DNA of 64,000 bases from Pelomonas sp937871895 (GTDB lineage Bacteria; Pseudomonadota; Gammaproteobacteria; Burkholderiales; Burkholderiaceae_C): NCBI RefSeq assembly GCF_046348265.1, contig NZ_JAXMEO010000006.1; one strand, given 5' to 3'. The position numbers were made by a program, and so were the translations under genes. Under the pieces are notes generated by a model, which saw nothing but the letters and a program-made list of their open reading frames with translations, was not told the DNA's origin and ran no database searches. This document shows, piece by piece, positions 22,008-29,539 of this stretch. Every line of letters begins with the position of its first letter. The stretch's first letter is position 1.

Positions 22008-23465
22008 ATGCGCGCCTCCCTCATCAGCGTTGCCGTCACCCTGTCACTCGCCTTGCTGTCGCCCGTGGCGATTGGCCAGACGCCCGCCGCAGCCCCTGCA
22101 TCGCAGTCCACACAAGTGGCCCTGAACGATGGCAACGGCGCCTACCGAACCGGCCGCCACCCCAATCTCTTCGTCGAGCGCCTCAACAAGACGCCGGCCG
22201 AGACCCGCCAACGCATCGATCGCGCCTTCAAGCAGTTCTTCCATGGCGATGGCCAGGAAGAGCGCGTCTACTTCGAGACCGGCGCCAACAAGAACGGGCC
22301 TCTGGCCTACATCACGGACTGGGCCAACAACGACGCCCGCAGCGAGGGCATGAGCTACGGGATGATGATCGCCGTCCAGCTCGACAAGAAGCGCGAGTTC
22401 GACGCCCTGTGGAACTGGTCCAAGACCTATATGCAGGTCACCGACCCCAAGAACCCGTCCCTCGGCTACTTCGCGTGGTCCATGGGTACCGACGGCACGC
22501 CGCGTGCCACCGGCGCCGCGCCGGACGGCGAAGAGTGGTTCGTGATGGCGCTGTACTTCGCCGCCAACCGCTGGGGCAATGGCAAGGGCATCTACAACTA
22601 CCAGCAAGAAGCCGACACGCTCCTGCGCACCATGCGCCACCGCCCGCTGATGACGGGCACCACGCCCTTCCGCATCCACCCCGAGGACCCACCCTTCGAG
22701 CCGCCCGCCGAGCCCTGGCCCAGCCCCAACAACCGGGCTGAGCAGGCCCAAGCCGCCAAGGAGGGCCGCCCCTGGCCGCGCTTCCGGCCGCCGCGCACGG
22801 CCTTCACGGTCAGCACCGGGCCCATGATGGACGAAGAGCACGCCATGATCCGTTTCGTGGCCGAGACCCGCATCCCCGGCACCGACCCGTCCTACCACCT
22901 GCCTGCCTTCTACGAGCTGTTTGCCCGCTGGGGCCCGCGTGAGGAGCGTGCCTTCTGGCTGCGCGCCGCCGAGGCCAGCCGCGAGCTCTTCCACAAGGCG
23001 GCCCACCCGGTCACCGGCCTCTCGGCCGACCGCACCGACTTTGACGGCAAAGCCCTGCCCAACTGGGACGGCACCCCGGGCATCTTTGCCTACGACAGCT
23101 GGCGCACCGTCAGCAACATCGCCTTCGACTACGCCTGGTTTGCCAAGGACCCGCGCCAGCCCGAGCTGACCAGCCGTATCCAGAACTTCCTGCACAGCGA
23201 AGGCCTGCGCAGCTTCACCGACAAGTACACGCTTGACGGCAAGAAAGCCTCAGACCGCCACTCCGTCGGCATGCTCGCCGCCGCCGCCGTCGGCAGCCTG
23301 GCCGCTCCGCCGAGTGATGTCTCCAAGGCCTTCCTCGAAGCCCTGTGGGACACCCCCATGCCCAGCGGCGAGCAGCGCTACTTTGACGGCATGCTCTACC
23401 TGATGAGCCTGATGCATCTGAGCGGGGAGTACCGGGTGATCGGGCCGCAGCGGGTGAAGCGCTGA
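22008..23465 (+). CDS. Secreted glycoside hydrolase family 8, Rex-like oligosaccharidase
   Basis: A 485-residue exported enzyme with a signal peptide (1-23, ending VAIGQ). The body matches GH8, most like reducing-end xylose-releasing exo-oligoxylanases: 'GAYRTGRHPNLF', 'DWANNDARSEGMSYGMMIAVQLDKKREFD' spread over 104-132 with the predicted acid E113, 'WNWSKTYMQ' and 'APDGEEWFVMALYFAANRWG' (D173). The likely action is release of xylose or glucose units from short beta-1,4-linked oligosaccharides in the periplasm or outside. It has an extra Pro-rich loop around residues 225-262. No xylan genes are adjacent. The precise substrate is inferred from family resemblance only. Confidence 0.85.
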   Translation: MRASLISVAVTLSLALLSPVAIGQTPAAAPASQSTQVALNDGNGAYRTGRHPNLFVERLNKTPAETRQRIDRAFKQFFHGDGQEERVYFETGANKNGPLAYITDWANNDARSEGMSYGMMIAVQLDKKREFDALWNWSKTYMQVTDPKNPSLGYFAWSMGTDGTPRATGAAPDGEEWFVMALYFAANRWGNGKGIYNYQQEADTLLRTMRHRPLMTGTTPFRIHPEDPPFEPPAEPWPSPNNRAEQAQAAKEGRPWPRFRPPRTAFTVSTGPMMDEEHAMIRFVAETRIPGTDPSYHLPAFYELFARWGPREERAFWLRAAEASRELFHKAAHPVTGLSADRTDFDGKALPNWDGTPGIFAYDSWRTVSNIAFDYAWFAKDPRQPELTSRIQNFLHSEGLRSFTDKYTLDGKKASDRHSVGMLAAAAVGSLAAPPSDVSKAFLEALWDTPMPSGEQRYFDGMLYLMSLMHLSGEYRVIGPQRVKR

Positions 23466-23489
23466 GGGCGCGGCCTGCGCCCGAAATCT

Positions 23490-23927
23490 CTACGCAGGCT
23501 CCAGCAGCGTGAACTGGCCGCGCGCCAAGAGCTTCCGGAAGTCCCGATCAAAACTGACCAGGTGCTCGCCAAGCTGCACCACGGCGGCAGCCAACCAGGC
23601 ATCGGGCACATCGTTGCCGCCCAGTTGCTTGTCGAGGCAGAGTTGACGCAGCTTCGGCCACTCCGGGCCTACGGGCGCGAGATGCACGCCAGGCGCGGCC
23701 AAAAGCGCGTCGAGGAACGCCACAGCGTCTTCGATCGGTGTGACCAACTTGAAAATCTTCGGGCTGGTGACCAGCCGCAGGAAGCTTGCCAGCACCATCG
23801 GCATCAGCGTCAAGGTCGTGCCGGCATCGGCAGCACCGATCGTCTCCTCCAGCCACGCTCGCGCCACGGCGTGGTGCGGGTGATCGCTGCGTGAAGAAGC
23901 GACCAGCACGTTGACGTCAGGCGTCAT
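23490..23927 (-). CDS. vapC: VapC-type PIN-domain toxin
   Basis: A 145-residue PIN-domain ribonuclease, toxin of a type II pair. The ATG at 23927 is used, giving MTPDVNVLVAS with the first catalytic Asp at 4; it starts 11 bases inside the antitoxin gene. Other acidic positions are in 'GGNDVPDAWLAA' and 'LVSFDRDF'. 'LASFLRLVTSPKIF' is typical of this VapC subgroup. VapC toxins cleave tRNA or rRNA and halt translation until neutralised. The target here is unknown. Confidence 0.88.
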   Translation of the reverse strand: MTPDVNVLVASSRSDHPHHAVARAWLEETIGAADAGTTLTLMPMVLASFLRLVTSPKIFKLVTPIEDAVAFLDALLAAPGVHLAPVGPEWPKLRQLCLDKQLGGNDVPDAWLAAAVVQLGEHLVSFDRDFRKLLARGQFTLLEPA

Positions 23928-24162
23928 CGCCAAGCGCCTCAAGCAGCGCCTTGTTGCTCAGCGGATCGATCCCCGCCACCAGCCCGCCACGACCCTTGAA
24001 CACCGGCAGGCGGACCCGCGCGCGCTTGCCGGCATCCGCTTTTGCGCGAAGCCGCAACTGCAAACCTTCCTCGATCAAGCGCGTGAGGCTGGTGCGCTGC
24101 TGGGCGGCCAGCGCCTTGGCGTCGGCCAAGAGCTGGTCGTTGAGGTTCAGTGTGGTCTTCAT
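23917..24162 (-). CDS. vapB: VapB-type antitoxin
   Basis: An 81-residue antitoxin upstream of and overlapping the toxin gene. The N-terminal half 'MKTTLNLNDQLLADAKALAA' is a ribbon-helix-helix type DNA-binding segment. The C-terminal part, rich in basic residues then 'PLSNKALLEALGDDA', would wrap the toxin. Such antitoxins repress their own promoter, and a perfect 18-base palindrome lies 9 bases before its start codon. Confidence 0.88.
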   Translation of the reverse strand: MKTTLNLNDQLLADAKALAAQQRTSLTRLIEEGLQLRLRAKADAGKRARVRLPVFKGRGGLVAGIDPLSNKALLEALGDDA

Positions 24163-24170
24163 GAATGGAT

Positions 24171-24188
24171 GATACAGATTTCTGTATC
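24171..24188. promoter_or_regulatory. Perfect palindrome, likely VapB operator
   Basis: GATACAGATTTCTGTATC: two perfect 8-base arms around TT, 8 bases from the vapB start codon. It is at the promoter of an RHH-type antitoxin, and autoregulation through such palindromes is established for the family. No other copy was noticed in the window. Confidence 0.75.
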
Positions 24189-24220
24189 GTCATTGCGTTG
24201 GTTGCAACTCGACGCGCACG

Positions 24221-24823
24221 CTAGTCGCCAGCGGCTCGCTCTCGCGCCCGCAGCCGGCTCAGGCTCACCGGCGTGATGCCGAGGTAGCTGGCCACGTGGT
24301 GCTGCGCGATGCTCGCTTCCAGCCCCGGGTACTGCTGCCTGAAGAGCGCCAGGCGCTGCGCGGCCGGCAGCGCCGCCAGGGACCACTCCCTGTCCGCGCG
24401 GCGCAGCAGCTCTGCGCGCAGCACGGCGTCGCCCCAGCACTGGACGCTGGGGGTGCGCAGCATGCATTCGACGAGCAGCGCCGCCGGGAATTCAGCCACC
24501 CAGGCGGCCGACAGCGCCTCGCAGTGGATGCGCGAACGCCCGTTTGCGTCCACCCGCGCGATGGCTGGTGTGAGTGCTGTTGGGCCCTGATGAAAGGCCA
24601 GCGTCACCTCGCGACCCTCTGCGTCGCCGACGCTGCTGCGCAGGATGCCAGCGAGCAACACGCACTCGTCATCGGCCTGCTGGCCCACCTGCAACAGCGC
24701 CTCGCCTGGCGCCAACTGGCGGGTGCGCATGGCGGCCAGCACGGGCGCAAAGCCCGCCTCGTCGTCCATCGGCGCGATGGCTCGCAGCGCGCCCAAACAT
24801 GCGGCTCGATCAGGGCGGTCCAT
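24221..24823 (-). CDS. Crp/Fnr-family transcription regulator
   Basis: A 200-residue regulator. An N-terminal cyclic-nucleotide-binding-type beta-roll (about 20-130, 'RQLAPGEALLQVGQQADDECVLLAGILRS') is followed by a helix and a compact C-terminal DNA-binding helix-turn-helix 'SIAQHHVASYLGITPVSLSRLR'. There is no Cys cluster for an Fe-S centre, so it is not Fnr itself, and the cAMP-contact residues of Crp are not evident, so the ligand is unknown. It is divergent from the lipoprotein hydrolase gene with 53 bases between, so it may control that gene. Confidence 0.85.
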   Translation of the reverse strand: MDRPDRAACLGALRAIAPMDDEAGFAPVLAAMRTRQLAPGEALLQVGQQADDECVLLAGILRSSVGDAEGREVTLAFHQGPTALTPAIARVDANGRSRIHCEALSAAWVAEFPAALLVECMLRTPSVQCWGDAVLRAELLRRADREWSLAALPAAQRLALFRQQYPGLEASIAQHHVASYLGITPVSLSRLRARERAAGD

Positions 24824-24876
24824 GTCTCTTATCCGATGTTATGGCGCTGCTTGCAGGGTGCGGCCAGCATTCTCAT

Positions 24877-25860
24877 ATGAACCTCCTGACCTCTTCCCCA
24901 CAACGCTTCGCCTGGCTGCTGCTGGCCGCCTCACTGCTGTCGGCCTGCGCCATGCCGCCCGTGCCACCCACCACAGAGCACGACCCCTCACTACCCTCCG
25001 TCACGCTGCGCGGCTACCGCTTCCATGCAGAGAGCTTTGGCGAGGCGGGCAAGCCCGTGCTCATCGTGCTGCACGGCGGGCCCGGCATCGACTACCGCTA
25101 CCTGCTGGGCCTCAAGGCGCTGGCCGACGAGTACCAGGTCGTCTTCTACGACCAGCGCAGCAGTGGCCTCTCACCCCGCGTGCCATCGCACGAGATCACG
25201 CTGGACAGCTTCATCCGCGACCTCGACGCCTTTGTGGACCACTACGGCCAGGGCCGTGCCGTGCATCTGGTCGGCCACAGCTGGGGCGCCATGCTGGCCT
25301 CGGCCTACACGGGCGTGCATCCAGGCAAAGTGGGCAAGCTGGTGCTAGCCGAGCCAGGCTTTCTGGATGCCAGCACGCTCGACGCCATCCAGGGCTCTTC
25401 TTGGCCCGGCTGGCGCGTGGTCTGGGGCTTCTCTGCGGCCTGGGTCGGCAAGTGGTTCATCAGCACCGGAGGCGATGCCTATGCGCGTGACGACGCCTTC
25501 CTGCTCAAGGTCCTGCCGCTGACCCAAGGTGCCCACGATCTGTGCGACGGCCGCCTGCCCCGCCTGCAAGCCTGGCGCGCCGGCTACCCCGCCTTCCAAG
25601 CGACCTTGGGCCGCGCCCTCGACGACCCCGCTTGGGCCCGCACGCTCGACTTCCGGCGCGGCGTGGACGCCTTTGCCGGCCCCACGCTCTTCTTGACCGG
25701 CGCCTGCAACACCACACAGACCGAGACCCTGCGCCGCGCGCACATGGCGCACTTCAAGCACCCGACCGTGGGCGTGGTGCCCAAGGCGGGGCACTTCATG
25801 TTCAATGACCAGCCCGAGGTGAGTGTGGCTGTGGTGCGGGCGTTTTTGCGTGGGCGGTGA
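24877..25860 (+). CDS. Lipoprotein alpha/beta hydrolase, proline-iminopeptidase-like
   Basis: A 327-residue membrane-anchored hydrolase. Starting at ATG 24877 gives a lipoprotein signal with lipobox LSAC and the lipidated Cys at 24. The fold is alpha/beta hydrolase: oxyanion motif 'VLHGGPGIDYRY', 'VVFYDQRSSGLS' and the nucleophile elbow 'HLVGHSWGAMLASAY', a pattern shared with prolyl aminopeptidases; the closing His is in 'PKAGHFMFN'. There is a cap domain between about 180 and 260. Substrate unknown. It is divergent from the Crp/Fnr gene. Confidence 0.85.
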   Translation: MNLLTSSPQRFAWLLLAASLLSACAMPPVPPTTEHDPSLPSVTLRGYRFHAESFGEAGKPVLIVLHGGPGIDYRYLLGLKALADEYQVVFYDQRSSGLSPRVPSHEITLDSFIRDLDAFVDHYGQGRAVHLVGHSWGAMLASAYTGVHPGKVGKLVLAEPGFLDASTLDAIQGSSWPGWRVVWGFSAAWVGKWFISTGGDAYARDDAFLLKVLPLTQGAHDLCDGRLPRLQAWRAGYPAFQATLGRALDDPAWARTLDFRRGVDAFAGPTLFLTGACNTTQTETLRRAHMAHFKHPTVGVVPKAGHFMFNDQPEVSVAVVRAFLRGR

Positions 25861-26330
25861 GGGGGCGGAGGGCAGCGGGCGGGCGCTAGGGTGGGCTCAC
25901 TGTCCTGGCCAGGAGCGGTCATGGGCTTGCGGCGCGACGATGACGGCTGAAGGCTGGTCTCGGTCGTTCGCCGTTCGGGCCTGAGTGACAGGGCTCCCCG
26001 AAAGCCGCCGTGCTTGTGGGCCAAGCGTGACGCCTGCGCGCTCCAGTGCTTCAGACAAGTTTGCTGGCCGAGACGCGGGCCCGTCGCGCCAGCAGTCCGC
26101 ACACGTGCGAGCGGGCACGCTGCTGGCGGCCATGGCGGCGGTTGAGGAGACCTATGACCGGCCGGCTGAATCTATCGACGAATGGGAGGCCGCAAACCCG
26201 GCCGCAGCTGAGCAAGGACATTAAGTCGAAGCTCTACAGCTACGGCGTCAGGGCGTGTGAGAAGGTAGGCGATGCGACGGCTCACGAAGCAGGCGCGTCC
26301 ATAGAATGCAGCGGCAATGGAGGGCAGGCA
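25861..26330. other. Non-coding stretch before the SEFIR/TIR gene
   Basis: 470 bases with no convincing gene. Several frames are open but none has a ribosome site plus a plausible protein; the frame running into the SEFIR gene from 26046 has no family resemblance before 26331. Base composition changes across it, from GC-rich to less GC-rich near 26220, which suits the edge of an acquired segment. Confidence 0.5.
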
Positions 26331-26970
26331 ATGAGCGCGACCAAAGAGCCGCCGAAGGTGTTCATTTCATATAGCTGGTCGGGTACCGACCACGAACTGT
26401 TCGTCATGGAGCTGGCGACCGCCCTGCGAAGCCACGGCGTCGACGCCATCCTCGACAAGTGGCGTTTGAAGGTCGGCCAAGACAAAAACGCCTTCATGGA
26501 GCAGATGGTCACTGACAAGTCGGTGGTCAAGGTCCTTGTTCTGTGCGACAAAAAGTATGCGGAGAAGGCAGACAGCCGGGTAGGAGGTGTCGGCACCGAG
26601 AGCCAGATCATTTCTCAAGAGCTGTACAGCAAGGTCGACCAGACCAAGTTCATCCCAGTGGTCTGCGAGCGTGACGAACACGGCGAGGCGTACCTGCCCG
26701 TCTTCATGAAGGCGAGGAAGTACGTCGACATCTCCTCCGACGAGGCATATGGCGCCGGCCTTGAAGAGCTGCTCAGGCAGATCTACGACGTGCCTCTCCA
26801 CCCTGAGCCGCTTCTTGGCAAACCGCCCACGTTCCTCAATGCAGATGGCGGAGGCGCATTGCCCATGTCGCCCGAGCTTGCAGGTACCGTTCGGGCTATC
26901 AGAGGCGGCAGGCTAAGCGGCAGCACGGTTGGAGCGATCCCGGAAGTGAAGCCGAGCCGAAGCGGCACAG
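26331..26970 (+). pseudogene. SEFIR/TIR-domain protein, 5' part, interrupted by an IS3 element
   Basis: First 213 codons of a gene split at 26970 by an insertion sequence. ATG 26331 follows a GGAGGGCAGG stretch. Residues 9-150 form a SEFIR/TIR-type domain: 'KVFISYSWSGTDHE' (box 1), 'VDAILDKWRLKVGQDK', 'VLVLCDKKYAEKAD', 'GGVGTESQIISQELY' (E90) and 'KFIPVVCERDE'. Such domains in bacteria often belong to anti-phage or NAD-consuming effectors. As it stands, translation runs on into the element and stops at 27056 (241 residues). The 3' part is at 28287-29158, in the same frame after excision. GC content is lower than that of neighbouring genes. Confidence 0.85.
26968..26970. repeat. Target-site duplication CAG of the IS3 element (second copy 28284-28286)
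   Basis: CAG directly before the left inverted repeat and CAG directly after the right one. Three-base duplications are usual for IS3-family insertion, and this one restores the reading frame of the host gene when one copy is removed. Confidence 0.85.
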
Positions 26971-26996
26971 TGAACCGCCCCGGGTTTCGAGGAGGC
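26971..26996 (+). repeat. Left terminal inverted repeat of IS3 element
   Basis: Begins TGAACCGCCCCGGGTTTCGA. The partner at 28258-28283 reads TGAATCGCCCCGGGTATCGC on the other strand; 23 of 26 positions agree. Confidence 0.9.
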
Positions 26997-27018
26997 TCCA
27001 ACTCTAGAGAATGGAGCC

Positions 27019-27342
27019 ATGAGGAAGTCCCCAAAGTTTTCACCCGAGGTGCGTGAGCGCGCCGTGAGGATGGTGCAGGAGCACCGTCACGAGCATCCGT
27101 CGCAGTGGGCGGCCATCGAATCCATCGCCAGCAAGATCGGCTGCGTGCCGCAAACGCTGCACGCCTGGGTCCGCCAGCATGAGATCGACGACGGCCAACG
27201 TGAAGGCGTCTCGACGCTTGAAGCCCAGCGCATCAAGGAGTTGGAGCGCGAGGTGCGCGAACTGCGCAAGGCCAACGAGATCCTGAAGCTGGCCAGCGCG
27301 TTTTTCGCCCAGGCGGAGCTCGACCGCCGCATCAAGTCCTGA
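27019..27342 (+). CDS. IS3-family transposase OrfA
   Basis: A 107-residue OrfA. The N-terminal helix-turn-helix 'KFSPEVRERAVRMVQEHR...SIASKIGCVPQTLHAWVRQ' binds the element ends; the C-terminal leucine-zipper-like helix 'LEAQRIKELEREVRELRKANEILKLAS' allows oligomerisation. The run TTTTTC at 27301-27306 (GCG TTT TTC) near the end is a plausible -1 slippage site leading into orfB. The stop is at 27340-27342. Confidence 0.93.
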   Translation: MRKSPKFSPEVRERAVRMVQEHRHEHPSQWAAIESIASKIGCVPQTLHAWVRQHEIDDGQREGVSTLEAQRIKELEREVRELRKANEILKLASAFFAQAELDRRIKS

Positions 27343-27398
27343 AGGCCTTCGTCGACCAGCATCGCCAGCAGTTCGGGGTCGAGTCGATCTGTCGCGCC

Positions 27399-28244
27399 AT
27401 GCAGATCGCCCCGTCGGCGTACTGGCGTCATGCGGCCCGCTGGCACAACCCAGCGCTCTGCTCACGCCGCGCGCAGCGCGATGCGAGCTTGGTGCCTCTG
27501 GTTCAGCGTGTGTGGCAAGCCAACTTCCAGGTCTACGGGGCTGACAAGGTCTGGCGCCAGCTCAACCGCGAAGGCGTGGCGGTCGCACGCTGCACCGTTG
27601 AGCGGCTGATGCGCCAAGAGGGCTTGCAGGGCGTGCGCCGAGGCAAGGCGTTGCGCACCACCGTCCCTGACCCCAAGGCGCCATGCCCGCTGGACCGGGT
27701 CAACCGGCAATTCCGAGCCGAGCGGCCCAACCAGCTCTGGGTCTCGGACTTCACCTACGTCTCGACCTGGCAGGGCTGGGTCTACGTGGCGTTCGTGGTG
27801 GACGTGTTCAGCCGGCGCATCGTGGGTTGGCGCCAGAGCAGTTCGATGCACACCGAGTTCGTGCTCGATGCGCTGGAGCAGGCTCTGTATGACCGCAAAC
27901 CCTCCGATGACGGCAGCCTGACGCACCACTCCGACAGGGGCTCGCAATACCTGTCGATCCGCTACAGCGAGCGGCTGGCGGAGGCCGGCATCGAGCCCTC
28001 AGTGGGGGCCAAAGGCGACAGCTACGACAACGCCCTGGCCGAGACGATCAATGGGCTCTACAAGGCCGAAGTGATCCACCGGCGCGGGCCGTGGAAGACC
28101 AAGCAGGCGGTGGAACTGGCAACGCTGGAATGGGTCGCTTGGTTCAACCACCACCGGCTGATGGAGCCGCTGGGCTACATCCCACCGGCCGAGTTCGAGG
28201 CCAACTACCATCGACAACGCGCTGGTCAGGCCGCGACCGTCTGA
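27399..28244 (+). CDS. IS3-family transposase OrfB (DDE integrase)
   Basis: Catalytic part, 281 residues from the first ATG at 27399, but the -1 frame is open from the slippage site near 27301, so the working protein is probably an OrfAB fusion. It has an HTH_21-type segment ('VYGADKVWRQLNREGVAVARCTVERLM') and an rve integrase core with the DDE residues in 'LWVSDFTYVS', 'THHSDRGSQYLS' and 'YDNALAETINGLYKAEVI'. All are intact, so the enzyme should be functional if expressed. Confidence 0.93.
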   Translation: MQIAPSAYWRHAARWHNPALCSRRAQRDASLVPLVQRVWQANFQVYGADKVWRQLNREGVAVARCTVERLMRQEGLQGVRRGKALRTTVPDPKAPCPLDRVNRQFRAERPNQLWVSDFTYVSTWQGWVYVAFVVDVFSRRIVGWRQSSSMHTEFVLDALEQALYDRKPSDDGSLTHHSDRGSQYLSIRYSERLAEAGIEPSVGAKGDSYDNALAETINGLYKAEVIHRRGPWKTKQAVELATLEWVAWFNHHRLMEPLGYIPPAEFEANYHRQRAGQAATV

Positions 28245-28286
28245 CTTAAACCAACGGGCCTCCGCGATACCCGGGGCGATTCACAG

Positions 28287-29158
28287 AGATGCATTTCGTT
28301 CAGAGCGTTGTCGCTGAGGTGGATAAGCAGTACGTGACACCTGATGGCACTCAGTCGGGGTACGACGAAGAGATCTATCAAGCGATCCTGCGCACGAAGC
28401 AGCTGCGGGACCAAGTTTCGGAGTACGCCGACACGCTAGCTGGCTTCTCCGAGGATGACCCTAAAGCGATCAAGACTTGCATCGTGATGCTTGAGGCGCT
28501 TGGGCAAAGGTTCGGACCGCCGCTGAGAGACGGCGCGTATCAAGAAGGCTGGGCGGACCTGTATCGCTTCTTCGCGCTTGAGTCAGTCCTGCTAATTACT
28601 GCGGCGCTGATCCGTTATGAGCGCTGGCGTTGTCTACGGGCGCTGTTCAAGCACCCGTACGTGCTCAGGCTGGACCATGCAGGCACAAAGGTCGCGGATA
28701 TCACTGCGTTCGATTCATACATGCGGTCTCTAGACGAGCATCGCAACAATCGTCTCAAGGCAAACCGCGCCAGCCTTACGGCGGACCTGTTGAAAGAGCG
28801 CTGCTCATCCGAGCACACGACATTCGCCGAGCTAGTGCAAGCGGACTTCCTGCTTGCCCTCGATGGTGTCGTTCATGCAAAGGAACGGCAGGCAAACCAT
28901 TACACCCGTTACTGGACTCCTCGCACCAGCGTGTTCACTTCCGAAGCGGGCAGCATGCCGCTCTTTCTGAAGGCGGTTGACCCTGACATTCGGCGCGATA
29001 TCCGCACAGCGGTGGGCGTCAAAGACGCAGCCGACATGGTGCAGCGTGTCCTGGAAGCCAAGCCGTTGCTGGAAGATTTCAGAGCGCTCGCTGTCGGTCG
29101 GTACTGGGGATCGAACTTCGTCCAGGTAACGAACTTGCAAGAGCTGATGAAGGACTAG
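28287..29158 (+). pseudogene. SEFIR/TIR-domain protein, 3' part
   Basis: Continuation of the gene broken at 26970: joining base 26970 to 28287 reads ...R-S-G-T-E-M-H-F-V-Q-S in frame to TAG at 29156-29158, giving a 503-residue ancestral protein. This part (about residues 214-503) is mostly helical and charged and I do not recognise the domain. Noticeable stretches are 'EVDKQYVTPDGTQSGYDEEIYQAI' split over its start, 'YMRSLDEHRNNRLKANR' and 'NHYTRYWTPRTSVFTSEAG' near the end. It could by itself be read from ATG 28289, but no ribosome site is apparent, so it is probably silent. Confidence 0.8.
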
Positions 29159-29539
29159 CAATCGTGACAGGCATCATCGAACAGCCTGTCGAATCAGCAG
29201 GCCGGGCGTTGAGGCTTGACCCCACGTGCCCCTGAATGACTGGAATGCACTGAGGAGCGCGCGCACGATGCGCAGCGCCGACCGACTGAGATCGCTGCAT
29301 AGCAGTCCCTCAGCGCTCACCAAGCAACTACCGCAATTGGGCCGCACCACCCACTCCCGCAGCGCCGCAGCAGTCGCTCCTTTGAGTTCGATGGGCGCAG
29401 CAGCATCGAACGGCCGGCCCGCCAACCCGCCTTTGCGGCCAGATTCCACACCCCACCTCGCCACCCGTTTTGATCCAGACACCGAACCAAATCCCTACGC
29501 CTAGGATGGTTTGATTGGTTTCCGTTGCTGGAGTTGGTG
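29159..29539. other. Intergenic stretch after the split SEFIR gene
   Basis: 381 bases without a convincing gene. Open frames exist on both strands but show no ribosome site, no recognisable motif and no codon bias. It probably marks the far edge of the acquired segment and holds the promoter of the HD-GYP-like gene. Confidence 0.5.

Larger units (their letters stand above)
26971..28283 (+). mobile_element. IS3-family insertion sequence, 1313 bp, apparently complete
   Basis: The ends are imperfect 26-base inverted repeats, 26971-26996 and 28258-28283, differing at three positions. Each begins with TGAA and shares CGCCCCGGGT. Inside are two overlapping-type frames, orfA and orfB, read in the order expected of IS3 with orfB in the -1 frame. 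The 3-base CAG target duplication is intact and both genes are open, so the insertion looks recent and the element may still be active. Confidence 0.95.

Noticed and set aside
23466..23482. GGGCGC/GCGCCC hairpin after the GH8 gene
   Set aside because: Inverted repeat without a T run; too weak to call a terminator.
28289..29158. Separate full gene starting at ATG 28289
   Set aside because: The ATG lies 6 bases after the IS end without a ribosome site, and removal of the IS makes it continuous with the SEFIR/TIR frame; treated as the 3' half of that gene.
29174..29482. 102-codon minus-strand frame after the split gene
   Set aside because: No ribosome site, no recognised motif, and overlapping open frames of similar length on the other strand.
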